Virus record (IMG/VR): IMGVR_UViG_3300049811_000251
Span: 38,291 to 102,290 of that record
Direction: 5' to 3' (one strand)
DNA: 64,000 nucleotides
Source of the DNA: a virus
Both the position numbers and the translations under genes were made by a program. This document shows, one piece after another, positions 44,756 through 53,031 of this stretch (positions are counted from its first letter, which is position 1; the number at the start of each line of letters is the position of its first letter). The notes beneath the pieces were generated by a model. That model was not told the origin of the DNA. It saw only the letters and a program-made list of their open reading frames with translations, and made no database searches.

Positions 44756-46088
44756 ACTCTCCCTTTAACAATTCGTAGTACTTTTTGAGCATCTCCGCCC
44801 CACCCATGTACTTGTAATCTTCGTCTTCGTAATGTCCTCTAAACGTGTGAGGTCTAAATAAAGAACCAGCACAGTCAAACGGAGCTACCTGCCCCGGCCA
44901 AGCCTCAACGCTCCATCTTCCTCTATACTTAGTGTTAAAGTTTCTTTCCATTAACCTATCATCATTCATCCAGAAAAAAGTACCTGAGTACTCCCAAGGA
45001 ACAGTGTTTCCGCCTATAGTTCTTGCAATTTCTATAGTATGATCTGAGTCAACAGTTCTATCGTAACTTTGAGTTAATAAAGTACCAGCAAAACAATTTC
45101 CTTCGAGAATAGAGTGAACTACCTTGGGATTCGCTAAACTAAACTGATATAACCAATCTGTCCACAAGGACACGTGAGGACAGGCTTCCCTACTTACGCC
45201 TTTAGAATGACAAAAGAAAGTATAACCTCCATCCGATTGGAGTCTTGGAAGCATCTTATCAAAAAAGTGAACAGTTTCTCTAGAATCATTGTTGTCAACA
45301 TCTTCTATAACTAATCTTTGAGTATCAACGCCAGCTAAATAAAATGAGTCTTGAATACTTCTACGTAACCAATCTTTAGGTAGTAAATTCTTACCAGACG
45401 CCAAAGTAACAAACAACTCACCGTCAAAAATATCTACATACTTAGGAAGCTCCAACAAGTTAAAGTTTAACATGAACGACTCAATTCCAGCTATGTGATA
45501 CCATAAATTCATAACTGGAAGTAGAGGCTTCTTAGAAACGTCTTTAGGACCATTCCCTAGTTTAATTCCTATACAAAAGCTGCCCGATCCAGCATTATCA
45601 GCTACTTGTAGTAACTTAACAGGTTGATTATTTTTAGCTAGTTCTTCGATAGCTGGAAGAATGTTATCTCCGTAAAGAAGAAATAATCCCTTATTTGCTA
45701 AAAAAGGGAACAACTTGTTAATAGTGGTAGGTTCCTGTAAATTAAGAACAACGAAACTATAAGGACCGTTACTTTCTATAAAGTTATAGCTAAGTTTTGT
45801 AGAGTAGTTTGCGTGAGGAACTACTGATCTGTGATATTTACCAACTACAGTTATCTTATTGAAGTTAAAGAAATCATCAAGAAGACGCAAAACTCCCCCA
45901 CGACCAACCTCTAAAGCTGCCCCACTAGGAGGATTTTTTAATAAAGCCTCGATAATTAAAACTAAAGAATCGACATGACAATCTAAGAAATATCCGCAAT
46001 CTCCATACAAACCCCCATGCTGGTCCAAATTCTTTGAACCAGCTAAGTAAACGTGTCTCTTAATCGAGGAATGAGTTAGCTTATTCAT
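44748..46088 (-). CDS. Large transferase-like protein with methyltransferase-like N-terminus
   Basis: 446 residues from the ATG overlapping the epimerase stop. Residues 40-150 resemble a class I methyltransferase with a reduced motif I (ALEVGRGGVLRLLDDFF). The second half (YVDIFDGELFVTLASG, HFFDKMLPRLQSDGGYTFFCHSKGVSRE, WEYSGTFFWMNDDRLM) resembles family-DUF capsular glycosyltransferases whose members have an NDD-type acidic motif. Probably a two-domain glycan enzyme. Confidence 0.6.
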   Translation of the reverse strand: MNKLTHSSIKRHVYLAGSKNLDQHGGLYGDCGYFLDCHVDSLVLIIEALLKNPPSGAALEVGRGGVLRLLDDFFNFNKITVVGKYHRSVVPHANYSTKLSYNFIESNGPYSFVVLNLQEPTTINKLFPFLANKGLFLLYGDNILPAIEELAKNNQPVKLLQVADNAGSGSFCIGIKLGNGPKDVSKKPLLPVMNLWYHIAGIESFMLNFNLLELPKYVDIFDGELFVTLASGKNLLPKDWLRRSIQDSFYLAGVDTQRLVIEDVDNNDSRETVHFFDKMLPRLQSDGGYTFFCHSKGVSREACPHVSLWTDWLYQFSLANPKVVHSILEGNCFAGTLLTQSYDRTVDSDHTIEIARTIGGNTVPWEYSGTFFWMNDDRLMERNFNTKYRGRWSVEAWPGQVAPFDCAGSLFRPHTFRGHYEDEDYKYMGGAEMLKKYYELLKGEYV

Positions 46089-47098
46089 AGAAGCTTTTGT
46101 GTCCAAGTGATTGGAGTCGTCTCGTCAGTGATTTCTAGTTCTCTGTTATAAGTAAAGCTAATATCCCCGCACGCCTTAACAAAGGCTACAGTATCCTTTA
46201 TGGAATCTTTCAAATCTTTTTTAGGTGCATAGTTAAACTCTTTTCGTATTTTATCACTAGAGCAGTACGCATACTTAACCTCTAGGGGCCTATCATTCAC
46301 GTAAATTGGATCAAGCTGAACTTCACAAGCCTCCATTACCATTTTAGCTAGATCATTTATGCTTATATCGTTCCCATCTGGACCAATGTTATAAACTTCT
46401 CCAATAGAAGGAATAGGATGAGTTAAAAGCTCCTCAAAGATAAACAACACGTCTTCAATAGGAGAGAAGCACCTACGCTGTTCTCCATCTCCATAAATTA
46501 TAGGAGGTAATCCACGTAAAACTCTGTTAATGAAAATAGAGATAACATTTCTGTAGGGGTCTCTAAAGTTCTGCCTTGGACCCACTATGTTATGAGGAAC
46601 CACAGTGACCAGTTCCATTTCATATTTTTCTGCCAAAATCTCTAAGGTTTGCTCTGCTGCATACTTAGCCATTCCATACGGATCGGCTGGAGTAATTATG
46701 TCATTCTCCATAAAAGGTAAAGTTCCTCTACCATACCTAGCCATAGAGGAACAATTGATAAACCTTTTTACTTTATTTACAACGGCTGCTGTCATCACTG
46801 AAACTGATCCGTAATATACTGACCCTGTAACAAAACAAGGACTAAACACAGACAGCCCCTCATAGGGGGCTGCTGCTGCATGAACTACCACATCCATTCC
46901 ATTACAAACGTGCTTCATGGATTCCAAGTCACAAATATCTGAAGTTATAAACTTACAACGTTTGCTAACTAATTCGTAATTTTCTTTCAAACCTCCACAA
47001 AAATTATCAACGGCCACTACTTCGTGACCCATATCTACATAACGAGAAATAAGCCAGCTTCCTAAGAAACCCGCTCCGCCGGTAACTAAGATTTTCAT
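46085..47098 (-). CDS. NAD-dependent nucleotide-sugar epimerase
   Basis: 337 residues: MKILVTGGAGFLGSWLISRYVDMGHEVVAVDNFCGG binds NAD. CSSMARYG and DPYGMAKYAAEQTLEIL form the Ser and Tyr-x3-Lys sites. VVPHNIVGPRQNFRDPYRNVISIF is the sugar-nucleotide pocket of UDP-hexose 4-epimerase relatives. Overlaps neighbours by 4 bases. Confidence 0.9.
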   Translation of the reverse strand: MKILVTGGAGFLGSWLISRYVDMGHEVVAVDNFCGGLKENYELVSKRCKFITSDICDLESMKHVCNGMDVVVHAAAAPYEGLSVFSPCFVTGSVYYGSVSVMTAAVVNKVKRFINCSSMARYGRGTLPFMENDIITPADPYGMAKYAAEQTLEILAEKYEMELVTVVPHNIVGPRQNFRDPYRNVISIFINRVLRGLPPIIYGDGEQRRCFSPIEDVLFIFEELLTHPIPSIGEVYNIGPDGNDISINDLAKMVMEACEVQLDPIYVNDRPLEVKYAYCSSDKIRKEFNYAPKKDLKDSIKDTVAFVKACGDISFTYNRELEITDETTPITWTQKLL

Positions 47099-47835
47099 GT
47101 CATTCTCGGCAAGGTTTTTCCGTAATACCTACCATCACTAGGAAGTGTTACCTTCTTGTAGTGATACACAAAAGAGTTGCACGCTATCACAGACTTAAAG
47201 CCAACTGATCTGGCCCTAAGCTGGAACTCATCTTCATTTTTATAGTTACGGTTTTCTGGATGAAACCATCTACCAACTTTAATTAAACATTCTTGCGAAA
47301 TTAAAAACGCAAACCCATTAACAAATTGAACTACTGAAAACAGGTCATGCTGGTTACAATCTAAGAATCTTTGAATATCATTCGCATTTTCTGGATCATT
47401 TACATAATCTTGAGTAAAAGAACCATAATTTAGAATATCTTGCTTTAGTTGATGCCCTGGTTGGTTAGTTAGTGGTCCCACTAAACCGGCATCTGATTTT
47501 CTTAAAACGTCCAACCAATTGGACAACCAGTTTCTTTGTAAAATTATGTCATCGTTAAGTAAAACTACTGGAGAGTTAATATCTTGACAATTAGCTAACG
47601 CATTATTCCAACTAAAAGTAACTCCACAATTACACTCGTGTTGAATGTATCTAATTTCAAAATCTTCGGCTGTTTCATACACCCAGTCTTTTAACGATGT
47701 TAGATTTTTACCTGAGTCATCTACTATTCCTAAAATAATATCATTAGGATTAGTATTTCTAACTAATGATAAAATAGCTTTCTTAAAGTAGCTTACTTGA
47801 CCACCTGTTATGACCCAAACCGGAGTTTTTTCCAT
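47095..47835 (-). CDS. GT2-family glycosyltransferase
   Basis: 246 residues: VWVITGGQVSYFKKAILSLVRNTNPNDIILGIVDDSG, then YIQHECNCGVTFSWNNAL, and a donor-site SPVVLLNDDIILQRNWL with the NDD acidic motif. It ends with RNYKNEDEFQLRARSVGFKSVIACNSFVYHYKK. All GT-A family 2 signatures are present. Confidence 0.88.
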   Translation of the reverse strand: MEKTPVWVITGGQVSYFKKAILSLVRNTNPNDIILGIVDDSGKNLTSLKDWVYETAEDFEIRYIQHECNCGVTFSWNNALANCQDINSPVVLLNDDIILQRNWLSNWLDVLRKSDAGLVGPLTNQPGHQLKQDILNYGSFTQDYVNDPENANDIQRFLDCNQHDLFSVVQFVNGFAFLISQECLIKVGRWFHPENRNYKNEDEFQLRARSVGFKSVIACNSFVYHYKKVTLPSDGRYYGKTLPRMT

Positions 47836-47836
47836 T

Positions 47837-48784
47837 CTATTCCTCGTCTAAGTCAGGACGAAACCGCACTATACGACCTAATCGAGGTAGTTCCTTAATA
47901 CCGTGATCTTGGTAAATTATTTCAACGTGCTTTCCTAGATAACGGTGCCTATTTTTCCAAGTAATCCCTAGTTCAACGCCTTTCGCAACACCTACACCCA
48001 CTATTCTACCATCTTTTAATTTTACGTCAATAGACCCTATCCCTTCAACCAGTTCTCTAGTATCTTGTTTATGAGAACGCTTAAGATAACCCATCTCGTC
48101 AGTTTCTCGTTCACCAAACATAACTGAAGATTTCATAGCAGTGGCTTGCTTAAAATCAAATATAGTTGCATCAACTGTTGCCCATTGCTTAAACTTAAAC
48201 ATCAGTCCTTGCTTTAACGTAGCTCTACCGTGTTTATAGTTACCTAGAGCATACTTTAATACTGATCCCTCATAACCTTGAGCTAAGTATTCAAAATGAA
48301 ATTTTCTTGCAACCTCAACATCGTTACACCGAATCTGACTAACATAAAATAACTGCTTTTCATAAACAGACGAATCTTTAAATTTAGCAACAGTCGCTTC
48401 CGCTTGCTTAGTTCTAAACAAAAACGGCTGATCTGTTTCTTGATACCAGTCTCCTAAAGGCATACAGTCCAGTACACCGATTTTTAACTTACTTACTGCA
48501 ATAGGATTTGCTATTGCAGACATAATCTCGTTAAAAGCCAGAGTCTCGGACCAAATTTCCCCGTCTAAGATTAAACCACGCTCCGCGGCAAACTTAGCCA
48601 CAGGAGCAAACCACTTCTGGGCCGGCTCCGCCAGTTTTTTATGAAAACGAGAATAAAGACTGCCACCCATAACCTTCACTCTCATACCGTCCATCTTAGG
48701 ACTAATAAAGAGAGGAAACTTGAAATGGGGACAGTTCCAATCAATCTGCTCGTTTGGAGCAAGCATTACGTTAGGCTCAGCCAT
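47837..48784 (-). CDS. ATP-dependent DNA ligase
   Basis: 315 residues. Motif I FISPKMDGMRVKVMGGSLYSR has the adenylated Lys in K-x-D-G-M-R. LILDGEIWSE is motif III, GYEGSVLKYALGNY motif IV and MFKFKQWATVDATIFDF motif V-VI. A C-terminal oligonucleotide-binding domain follows (GSIDVKLKDGRIVGVGVAKG). It joins nicks during phage replication. Confidence 0.93.
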   Translation of the reverse strand: MAEPNVMLAPNEQIDWNCPHFKFPLFISPKMDGMRVKVMGGSLYSRFHKKLAEPAQKWFAPVAKFAAERGLILDGEIWSETLAFNEIMSAIANPIAVSKLKIGVLDCMPLGDWYQETDQPFLFRTKQAEATVAKFKDSSVYEKQLFYVSQIRCNDVEVARKFHFEYLAQGYEGSVLKYALGNYKHGRATLKQGLMFKFKQWATVDATIFDFKQATAMKSSVMFGERETDEMGYLKRSHKQDTRELVEGIGSIDVKLKDGRIVGVGVAKGVELGITWKNRHRYLGKHVEIIYQDHGIKELPRLGRIVRFRPDLDEE

Positions 48785-49185
48785 TACAAAGGCTCCACGT
48801 CTGTAAAATAGGAGGCGATTAACTCTTGATTAGTAAACACGTTACCTGTTGCTTGGGTTATGAAACGCAACAGCTTGACTAATTCCTCTGAAGTATTGAA
48901 TTCAGGGTCTTTGTACTGAATTTGATAAACTACCTCATAAACTCTTAAGATAGACCCTGATTCAAAAGAAGATTCAACTTGAAAACCCTTGCTTAGAAGC
49001 TCCTCCGCTCTTTTGTCACTTAAGGACCAATTAACGTACCTACTACGTTCTGTCACAGAGCACGCAGTAAGCTTACTTAATACTTGTTTAACTGGGTCAG
49101 TGTAGTCTAATACAGACTGCCAACTACGCAGCTTAACCCGCATAGTTAGTTCCAAACGATTGGAGGTATCACTCGGTGCGAACAT
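48784..49185 (-). CDS. Hypothetical protein
   Basis: 133 residues, alpha/beta. Start ATG at 49185 with GGAG 7 bases before it; an in-frame ATG at 49143 has no site. It overlaps the small gene upstream by 17 bases and its N-terminus (SNRLEL) is encoded by a palindrome copy. Function unknown. Confidence 0.6.
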   Translation of the reverse strand: MFAPSDTSNRLELTMRVKLRSWQSVLDYTDPVKQVLSKLTACSVTERSRYVNWSLSDKRAEELLSKGFQVESSFESGSILRVYEVVYQIQYKDPEFNTSEELVKLLRFITQATGNVFTNQELIASYFTDVEPL

Positions 49186-49345
49186 TTAATATCTCCATAG
49201 CCTTTAGATATTGTTTCGAGCTTAAGGTTCCTCCGAGTCTTTTGATGGCAATTAGATTATCTACAAAATCTAACTCCCATCGAGTCAAGACTCCCTTATT
49301 TTTTAATTCTTTCAACTCTTCTAACAAACGTTCGTCGTCAGTCAT
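49169..49345 (-). CDS. Very small hypothetical protein
   Basis: 58 residues, MTDDERLLEELKELKNKGVL followed by TRWELDFVDNLIAIKRLGG and a C-terminal helix. Charged two-helix fold. It is coupled: the ATG overlaps the previous stop and its end overlaps the following start by 17 bases, which supports a real gene although it is short. Confidence 0.6.
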   Translation of the reverse strand: MTDDERLLEELKELKNKGVLTRWELDFVDNLIAIKRLGGTLSSKQYLKAMEILNVRTE

Positions 49346-49620
49346 TGAGGAACCTCGTTAATCTCGGCGGTCAGTTCCGGCATAGTAAATCTACTAGCGG
49401 ACCACACAGGTAGTTTATGAACTACCAACTCCATAGTGGAAGAGGGATTTAGCTTGGCTCTAAGGAGCAGCTTAAACCTAGGAGTTCCTTGAGAGGTTTT
49501 TCCGAGAAAAGTAATCTTATCAATTACTCCTCTAAAGTACCCGTTGTAGGAATATTTAACTCTGACCTCCATCCCAAGAGCCGCTTTGGCAAGCTTAGTC
49601 TGATTAACCGACATTCTCAT
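49342..49620 (-). CDS. Hypothetical beta-domain protein
   Basis: 92 residues, with MEVRVKYSYNGYFRGVIDKITFLGKTSQGTPRFKLLLRAKL suggesting a small beta barrel of the nucleic-acid-binding type. AAGGGTG precedes the ATG; overlaps the upstream gene by 17 bases. Unknown. Confidence 0.55.
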   Translation of the reverse strand: MRMSVNQTKLAKAALGMEVRVKYSYNGYFRGVIDKITFLGKTSQGTPRFKLLLRAKLNPSSTMELVVHKLPVWSASRFTMPELTAEINEVPQ

Positions 49621-49900
49621 TTAACACACCCTTTACAGCTTCCAAGTAATCCAACAATACTTTTTGCTGAATTACGTTTAGGTTAATTACTACGCTTAAT
49701 GCTAAACTGTACGCATTAAGTCCGTCGATTTGAGCCTGCTCTAGATCAGGTTGGTTTAATAGAACTTGAACTTTCTTATGTATGGTTTGCATAAGAAGTA
49801 GTTCATTGACTCCAACCGATTGGACGTTGTTTTCTACTAACTTAACCATAGCAGCTTGTAAAGGCTGCGACATAACAATATCTGACTTAGGAATTGCCAT
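49604..49900 (-). CDS. Hypothetical helical protein
   Basis: 98 residues, helical. TTGGACTCC coding around residues 28-31 is a palindrome copy (VQSVGVNE). GGAG lies before the ATG. Unknown. Confidence 0.5.
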   Translation of the reverse strand: MAIPKSDIVMSQPLQAAMVKLVENNVQSVGVNELLLMQTIHKKVQVLLNQPDLEQAQIDGLNAYSLALSVVINLNVIQQKVLLDYLEAVKGVLNENVG

Positions 49901-50441
49901 TTTTCAAACTCCGCAGTATATCTTTGGCAACTTTTAAGTTTGATTGTTCTAATATAGGCAGTGCCATTTTTTTAGCGTACTCATCCCACCAGTCCGGTTT
50001 TTGCCTAGTTGTCCATACAGCTAAGTGCTTTTTACCACCCACGTAGTATTGTCTATATGCAACTACAGGATCAGGATTCTTGTATCTATCTGGCATCGCT
50101 AAAGCAGGTTTAGTTAAACCTAAATCTACATCAAAGTAACACTCTAAAGACTCAATCAACATCCACGATAAATGAGGCTCACTATCGTATCTCCAAATGC
50201 ACTCAGAGTTAAGTTCTTTGGCTAGTTGCTTAACCCATAACCAGTTAGACTTAGATTCGGCTACCCACTTAGTACAAGGATGATTTAAGTGTCTTTTTGA
50301 AAAATATGGACCTGGTTTTCCATGTCTTTCATTAGCTAAAGATAATAAGACTGCTGACTCATATATCATTCTGGCTACATGCCAGTCGTTGTGAAATTCA
50401 GCGGCTAGCTTAGGATCACGGTCTAGAAAGAATACGTTCAT
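49887..50441 (-). CDS. Pyrimidine-dimer DNA glycosylase-like protein
   Basis: 184 residues. MNVFFLDRDPKLAAEFHNDWHVARMIYESAVLLSLA, then HLNHPCTKWVAESKSNWLWVKQLAKELNSECIWRYDSEPHLSW and YRQYYVGGKKHLAVWTTRQKPDWW follow the phage family usually named pyrimidine dimer DNA glycosylase or T4-like DenV-related. It could act on damaged DNA or on nucleotides. Chemistry is not shown by motifs alone. Confidence 0.75.
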   Translation of the reverse strand: MNVFFLDRDPKLAAEFHNDWHVARMIYESAVLLSLANERHGKPGPYFSKRHLNHPCTKWVAESKSNWLWVKQLAKELNSECIWRYDSEPHLSWMLIESLECYFDVDLGLTKPALAMPDRYKNPDPVVAYRQYYVGGKKHLAVWTTRQKPDWWDEYAKKMALPILEQSNLKVAKDILRSLKNGNS

Positions 50442-51049
50442 CTACCTTCTCTCAGAAAACTCATAATTAAATCGTTATACTTTACAGGCCAATCGTGCCC
50501 AGAATCTTCTACAATTATAGAATGAGTGGCACACTTGCACTGTTTAAGATAATCTAGATATACTTTAGATTTTTTTCTCAAGATACTTTCTTTTTCACCC
50601 ACTGATACGAAAAAATTAAGTAACTTTGAAAAAATTTCTAATGACTTGTTTATTGGAGGAGTTGAGGCTAACAAACCTCCATCAATTACAAGATAGCTAG
50701 TAGAGAGTAATCTCAATACTAACCTAGCACCGTCAGAAAAACCCGAAATAAACAACTTACTACTGTTATCAGTTTTAACTTCCAACAGTAAAGACCTAAT
50801 ATAATAAGCATTTTTATCAAATCTCCAATTTTTTCTTTTTCCTGCTTCTGGAAAAACGAGAAAAGAGTCTTCGGCGAAATTTCCAATAAATTGGACAAAT
50901 GGGAGTCCTAACCTTCCAGGTAGATGATTAGGTTTATCTACTGATTGACCATACCCGTGTAAAACAATATGTATATCCTTACCGGGGAGTTTTTCGCCCT
51001 TAGTCCAATATCTTCTTTTTGAACCAGAGCTAAAACATTCAGTCAACAT
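50438..51049 (-). CDS. Alpha/beta hydrolase, esterase-like
   Basis: 203 residues. The nucleophile Ser is in LFISGFSDGARLVLRLL (G-x-S-x-G). A catalytic His is in EDSGHDWP, with a YLVIDGGLLAS strand between. DIHIVLHGYGQSVDKPNHLPGR near the start gives the oxyanion HG. Size fits carboxylesterase or phospholipase families. A sugar-deacylating or lipid-acting enzyme is possible. Confidence 0.75.
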   Translation of the reverse strand: MLTECFSSGSKRRYWTKGEKLPGKDIHIVLHGYGQSVDKPNHLPGRLGLPFVQFIGNFAEDSFLVFPEAGKRKNWRFDKNAYYIRSLLLEVKTDNSSKLFISGFSDGARLVLRLLSTSYLVIDGGLLASTPPINKSLEIFSKLLNFFVSVGEKESILRKKSKVYLDYLKQCKCATHSIIVEDSGHDWPVKYNDLIMSFLREGR

Positions 51050-51103
51050 TTTAAGTCTTTTTCAAAAACAAAAAATCTAGAAGCATCCACGCCACTAGAT
51101 GTA

Positions 51104-51132
51104 ATTATATCAGATTTTACTTACCAAGTCAA
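51104..51132 (-). promoter_or_regulatory. Promoter of the hydrolase/ligase operon
   Basis: Minus strand TTGACT (51127-51132), 17-base spacer, TATAAT (51104-51109). It lies at the end of the small membrane protein gene; transcription would start near 51097, about 48 bases before the hydrolase ATG. Confidence 0.85.
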
Positions 51133-51134
51133 AT

Positions 51135-51260
51135 TCAAGCGAAGATAGTAAACCACAAAGCTTGAATGAGCCAGACTAAGCCTGCACTCCAAACTACTAC
51201 TAACGCCAAAGATGATGCTCCACGAAACGAATGGAAGAAAGCCCTAACTTTAGGAGACAT
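51135..51260 (-). CDS. Very small membrane protein
   Basis: 41 residues: MSPKVRAFFHSFRGASSLAL then VVVWSAGLVWLIQALWFTIFA. A short basic N-terminus and one strongly hydrophobic span of about 25 residues. A clear AAGGAG lies 8 bases before the ATG. Possibly a spanin-like, holin-like or host-acting microprotein. Confidence 0.6.
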   Translation of the reverse strand: MSPKVRAFFHSFRGASSLALVVVWSAGLVWLIQALWFTIFA

Positions 51261-51320
51261 AATACTAACTCCTTAAACAGAGAAGCCCTTCCTGGAAACC
51301 CAAGAGGGCTGTCGGAGTTA

Positions 51321-51358
51321 GCAGATTACTAGATAGTCCTTTCTAGTCTCTTATCTGC
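51321..51358 (-). other. Structured RNA hairpin in leader of the small membrane protein
   Basis: Nested inverted repeats GCAGAT/ATCTGC (51321-51326 with 51353-51358) and ACTAGA/TCTAGT (51328-51333 with 51342-51347). A further AGCCCT/AGGGCT hairpin follows at about 51286-51311. Together they fill the leader between the terminator at 51382-51407 and the small gene. Confidence 0.5.
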
Positions 51359-51381
51359 GAAACCCTGGCAGTCCATCTATC

Positions 51382-51407
51382 AAAAAAAGTCCAGTTAATT
51401 GGACTTT
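51382..51407 (-). terminator. Terminator formed by a copy of the dispersed palindrome
   Basis: AAAGTCCA (51386-51393) and TGGACTTT (51400-51407) form an 8-bp stem with GTTAAT between. On the minus strand seven T follow. The stop of the 149-residue protein (TAA, 51395-51397) lies in the loop. This is a case where the repeated palindrome doubles as a terminator. Confidence 0.75.
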
Positions 51408-51844
51408 ATTGATTCTAAGTACGCAAGCATTCTACGCATCACTTCAGCGTTGTTTGCTATGATTGCTGACATATTTTTAACATCCTGCTGATGCTCAGTA
51501 GTGATATAAAACTCCAACTTCTCCACTTTTTGAGCTAGTTTTTCTTCACGCTTAAGAGAATTTTCATCATTATAACGTTGAAGTCTTTCAACTCGTTCTA
51601 ACGTAGCATCGTATCTAGATTCTTGAATTGAATTTTGCTGATAAAAGAACCACACAAATACGGGGATTAAGACTACTACTACTCCGTAATTTAGAAATAT
51701 CTGAACCAACTCTTTCAGAGGAATATCACTTACTTGTGAAATGACAGCGGGGGCAACACCCGCAGCGACTCCCGCCGCCACGGCTGCTACCCCCAACTTA
51801 GATACGCTTTTTTTAACCTCTTCGGCTTTCGGTTCCTCTTCCAC
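51395..51844 (-). CDS. Membrane-anchored coiled-coil protein
   Basis: 149 residues. An Ala/Val-rich segment at about 17-35 and a hydrophobic span (GVVVVLIPVFVWFFYQQ) at 53-69 suggest one or two membrane passes. A long coiled coil follows (RYDATLERVERLQRYNDENSLKREEKLAQKVEKLEFYI). Such an anchored helix may be a superinfection or lysis factor. Its own promoter and terminator bracket it as a single-gene unit. Confidence 0.65.
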   Translation of the reverse strand: MEEEPKAEEVKKSVSKLGVAAVAAGVAAGVAPAVISQVSDIPLKELVQIFLNYGVVVVLIPVFVWFFYQQNSIQESRYDATLERVERLQRYNDENSLKREEKLAQKVEKLEFYITTEHQQDVKNMSAIIANNAEVMRRMLAYLESIKSN

Positions 51845-51882
51845 AATACTTCTTTCTAAGTAGTGTCTCTTGGAACCTCCTC

Positions 51883-51910
51883 ATTCTACCATATTTATTG
51901 GACTTGTCAA
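51883..51910 (-). promoter_or_regulatory. Promoter of the membrane coiled-coil gene
   Basis: Minus strand TTGACA (51905-51910), 16-base spacer, TAGAAT (51883-51888). Starts near 51876, about 32 bases before the ATG at 51844. Confidence 0.8.
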
Positions 51911-51925
51911 GACTCTAAATCGGAT

Positions 51926-52204
51926 TTAGAAGTCCGGTTCCTTTTTGCTCGGATCGTTATACGACCCGTATCCGAATCTAGCAATATCGTATCCCCCATC
52001 ATCTACTGCAAGAATTGCGTACAACAACCTTGACGCAAATTCTAACGTGACACCTTCTAAAAGGTGCCACGGCTTGTAGTCATTTAATAGGCACGCAGAT
52101 AGAGTGTACGTGCCATCTGTTCCAGGTCTTACATACAAGTAAACCTGACTCCGTGGAACAGCGAGAAGAGTTTTATCTACTCGGATGTAAAGAAAGTCAC
52201 TCAT
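51926..52204 (-). CDS. Small hypothetical protein
   Basis: 92 residues, MSDFLYIRVDKTLLAVPRSQVYLYVRP, beta then helix. GTGGA site. Unknown; follows a run of very acidic and small genes. Confidence 0.5.
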   Translation of the reverse strand: MSDFLYIRVDKTLLAVPRSQVYLYVRPGTDGTYTLSACLLNDYKPWHLLEGVTLEFASRLLYAILAVDDGGYDIARFGYGSYNDPSKKEPDF

Positions 52205-52222
52205 GTTCCACGGTTTCCTGAA

Positions 52223-52477
52223 TTAGAGGTCTTCGCTAAGAAGAGGGTCATCATCGTCGTCATCTTCTTCGTCGAAGTCCTCGTCCTCTTCTTCCTCTTC
52301 CTCGAAGTCCTCGTCTTCGTCATAATCCATGTCATCTTCTTCTTCGTAGTCCTCTTCCTCGAAGTCCTCTTCCTCGAAGTCCTCGTCTTCGTCAGAAGGA
52401 GGGGCCGAGCTTAAACGTTCTGAGTCCAAACGAGTGGATTCCAGCAATTCTTCGACCAAGGAATCTTCAACGATCAT
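52223..52477 (-). CDS. Extremely acidic low-complexity protein
   Basis: 84 residues; from about residue 28 onward the chain is almost only Asp and Glu with Tyr/Phe. The DNA shows imperfect repeats of GAAGTCCTC on the plus strand. A good AAGGAG precedes the ATG. Very acidic small phage proteins can mimic DNA, so an inhibitor of DNA-binding host enzymes is possible. No structural evidence. Confidence 0.65.
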   Translation of the reverse strand: MIVEDSLVEELLESTRLDSERLSSAPPSDEDEDFEEEDFEEEDYEEEDDMDYDEDEDFEEEEEEDEDFDEEDDDDDDPLLSEDL

Positions 52478-52510
52478 CTCAAAACTCCTTAGCAGGAACA
52501 GGAAACGGAC

Positions 52511-52852
52511 CTAAACAACCTTGACAGTTGAAGTTTTCTTCAACTCGTAACAGATTGTCTTGATAGGCAACGTGTATTTTTTGGTAGAAACCTTCCTATC
52601 AAAGGTCATCACTACAAGAGTGTATTTTTGATATAGCTCAATGACTCCAGCATACTTGTTGGAATCAAGCTTAGTACCGTGACTCAAAACTTGATAAGTC
52701 AAGCATTGAACATCACCAGGCTCAACTTCATCAGTGTTAAGAACCTTGGGTACGCAAATTACTGCATATCCTACCACAGAGGGAGTGTCATCACTGAAAG
52801 GAACAGTGATTCGAGCTTGAACGCCTTTACCATCATAGATAGTCCGACGCAT
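52511..52852 (-). CDS. Hypothetical beta-domain protein
   Basis: 113 residues, strand-rich (QARITVPFSDDTPSVVGYAVICVPK ... AGVIELYQKYTLVVMTFD). No motif. Its start is 4 bases after the small membrane protein upstream. Confidence 0.5.
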   Translation of the reverse strand: MRRTIYDGKGVQARITVPFSDDTPSVVGYAVICVPKVLNTDEVEPGDVQCLTYQVLSHGTKLDSNKYAGVIELYQKYTLVVMTFDRKVSTKKYTLPIKTICYELKKTSTVKVV

Positions 52853-52856
52853 GGTT

Positions 52857-53009
52857 TTACCTAGAGACTAGGGCTGAGAAAACTCCGATACTAAAGCACC
52901 CGAGAAGAAGAAGTACCACTGCAATAGTGTACCTCTTTTCCCGATAATACAGGAACGCAAGCGTGAAGAACACGCTAGAACTTACCAGCAAGATTCCTTT
53001 ATCGGTCAT
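52857..53009 (-). CDS. Very small two-span membrane protein
   Basis: 50 residues: MTDKGILLVSSSVFFTLAFL, YYREKRY, then TIAVVLLLLGCFSIGVFSAL. Two hydrophobic spans around a basic loop. Ribosome site is weak. It is followed at once by another gene 4 bases on, as in an operon. Possible holin- or toxin-like microprotein. Confidence 0.5.
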   Translation of the reverse strand: MTDKGILLVSSSVFFTLAFLYYREKRYTIAVVLLLLGCFSIGVFSALVSR

Positions 53010-53031
53010 TGTGAGCTAGTTGTTAAAGGGT

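Noticed and set aside
50890-50904. TTCCAATAAATTGGAC as a full copy of the palindrome
   Set aside because: Centre deviates (TAA), counted as a weak copy; the similar 3378 site has a broken right arm (GATTGAAC).
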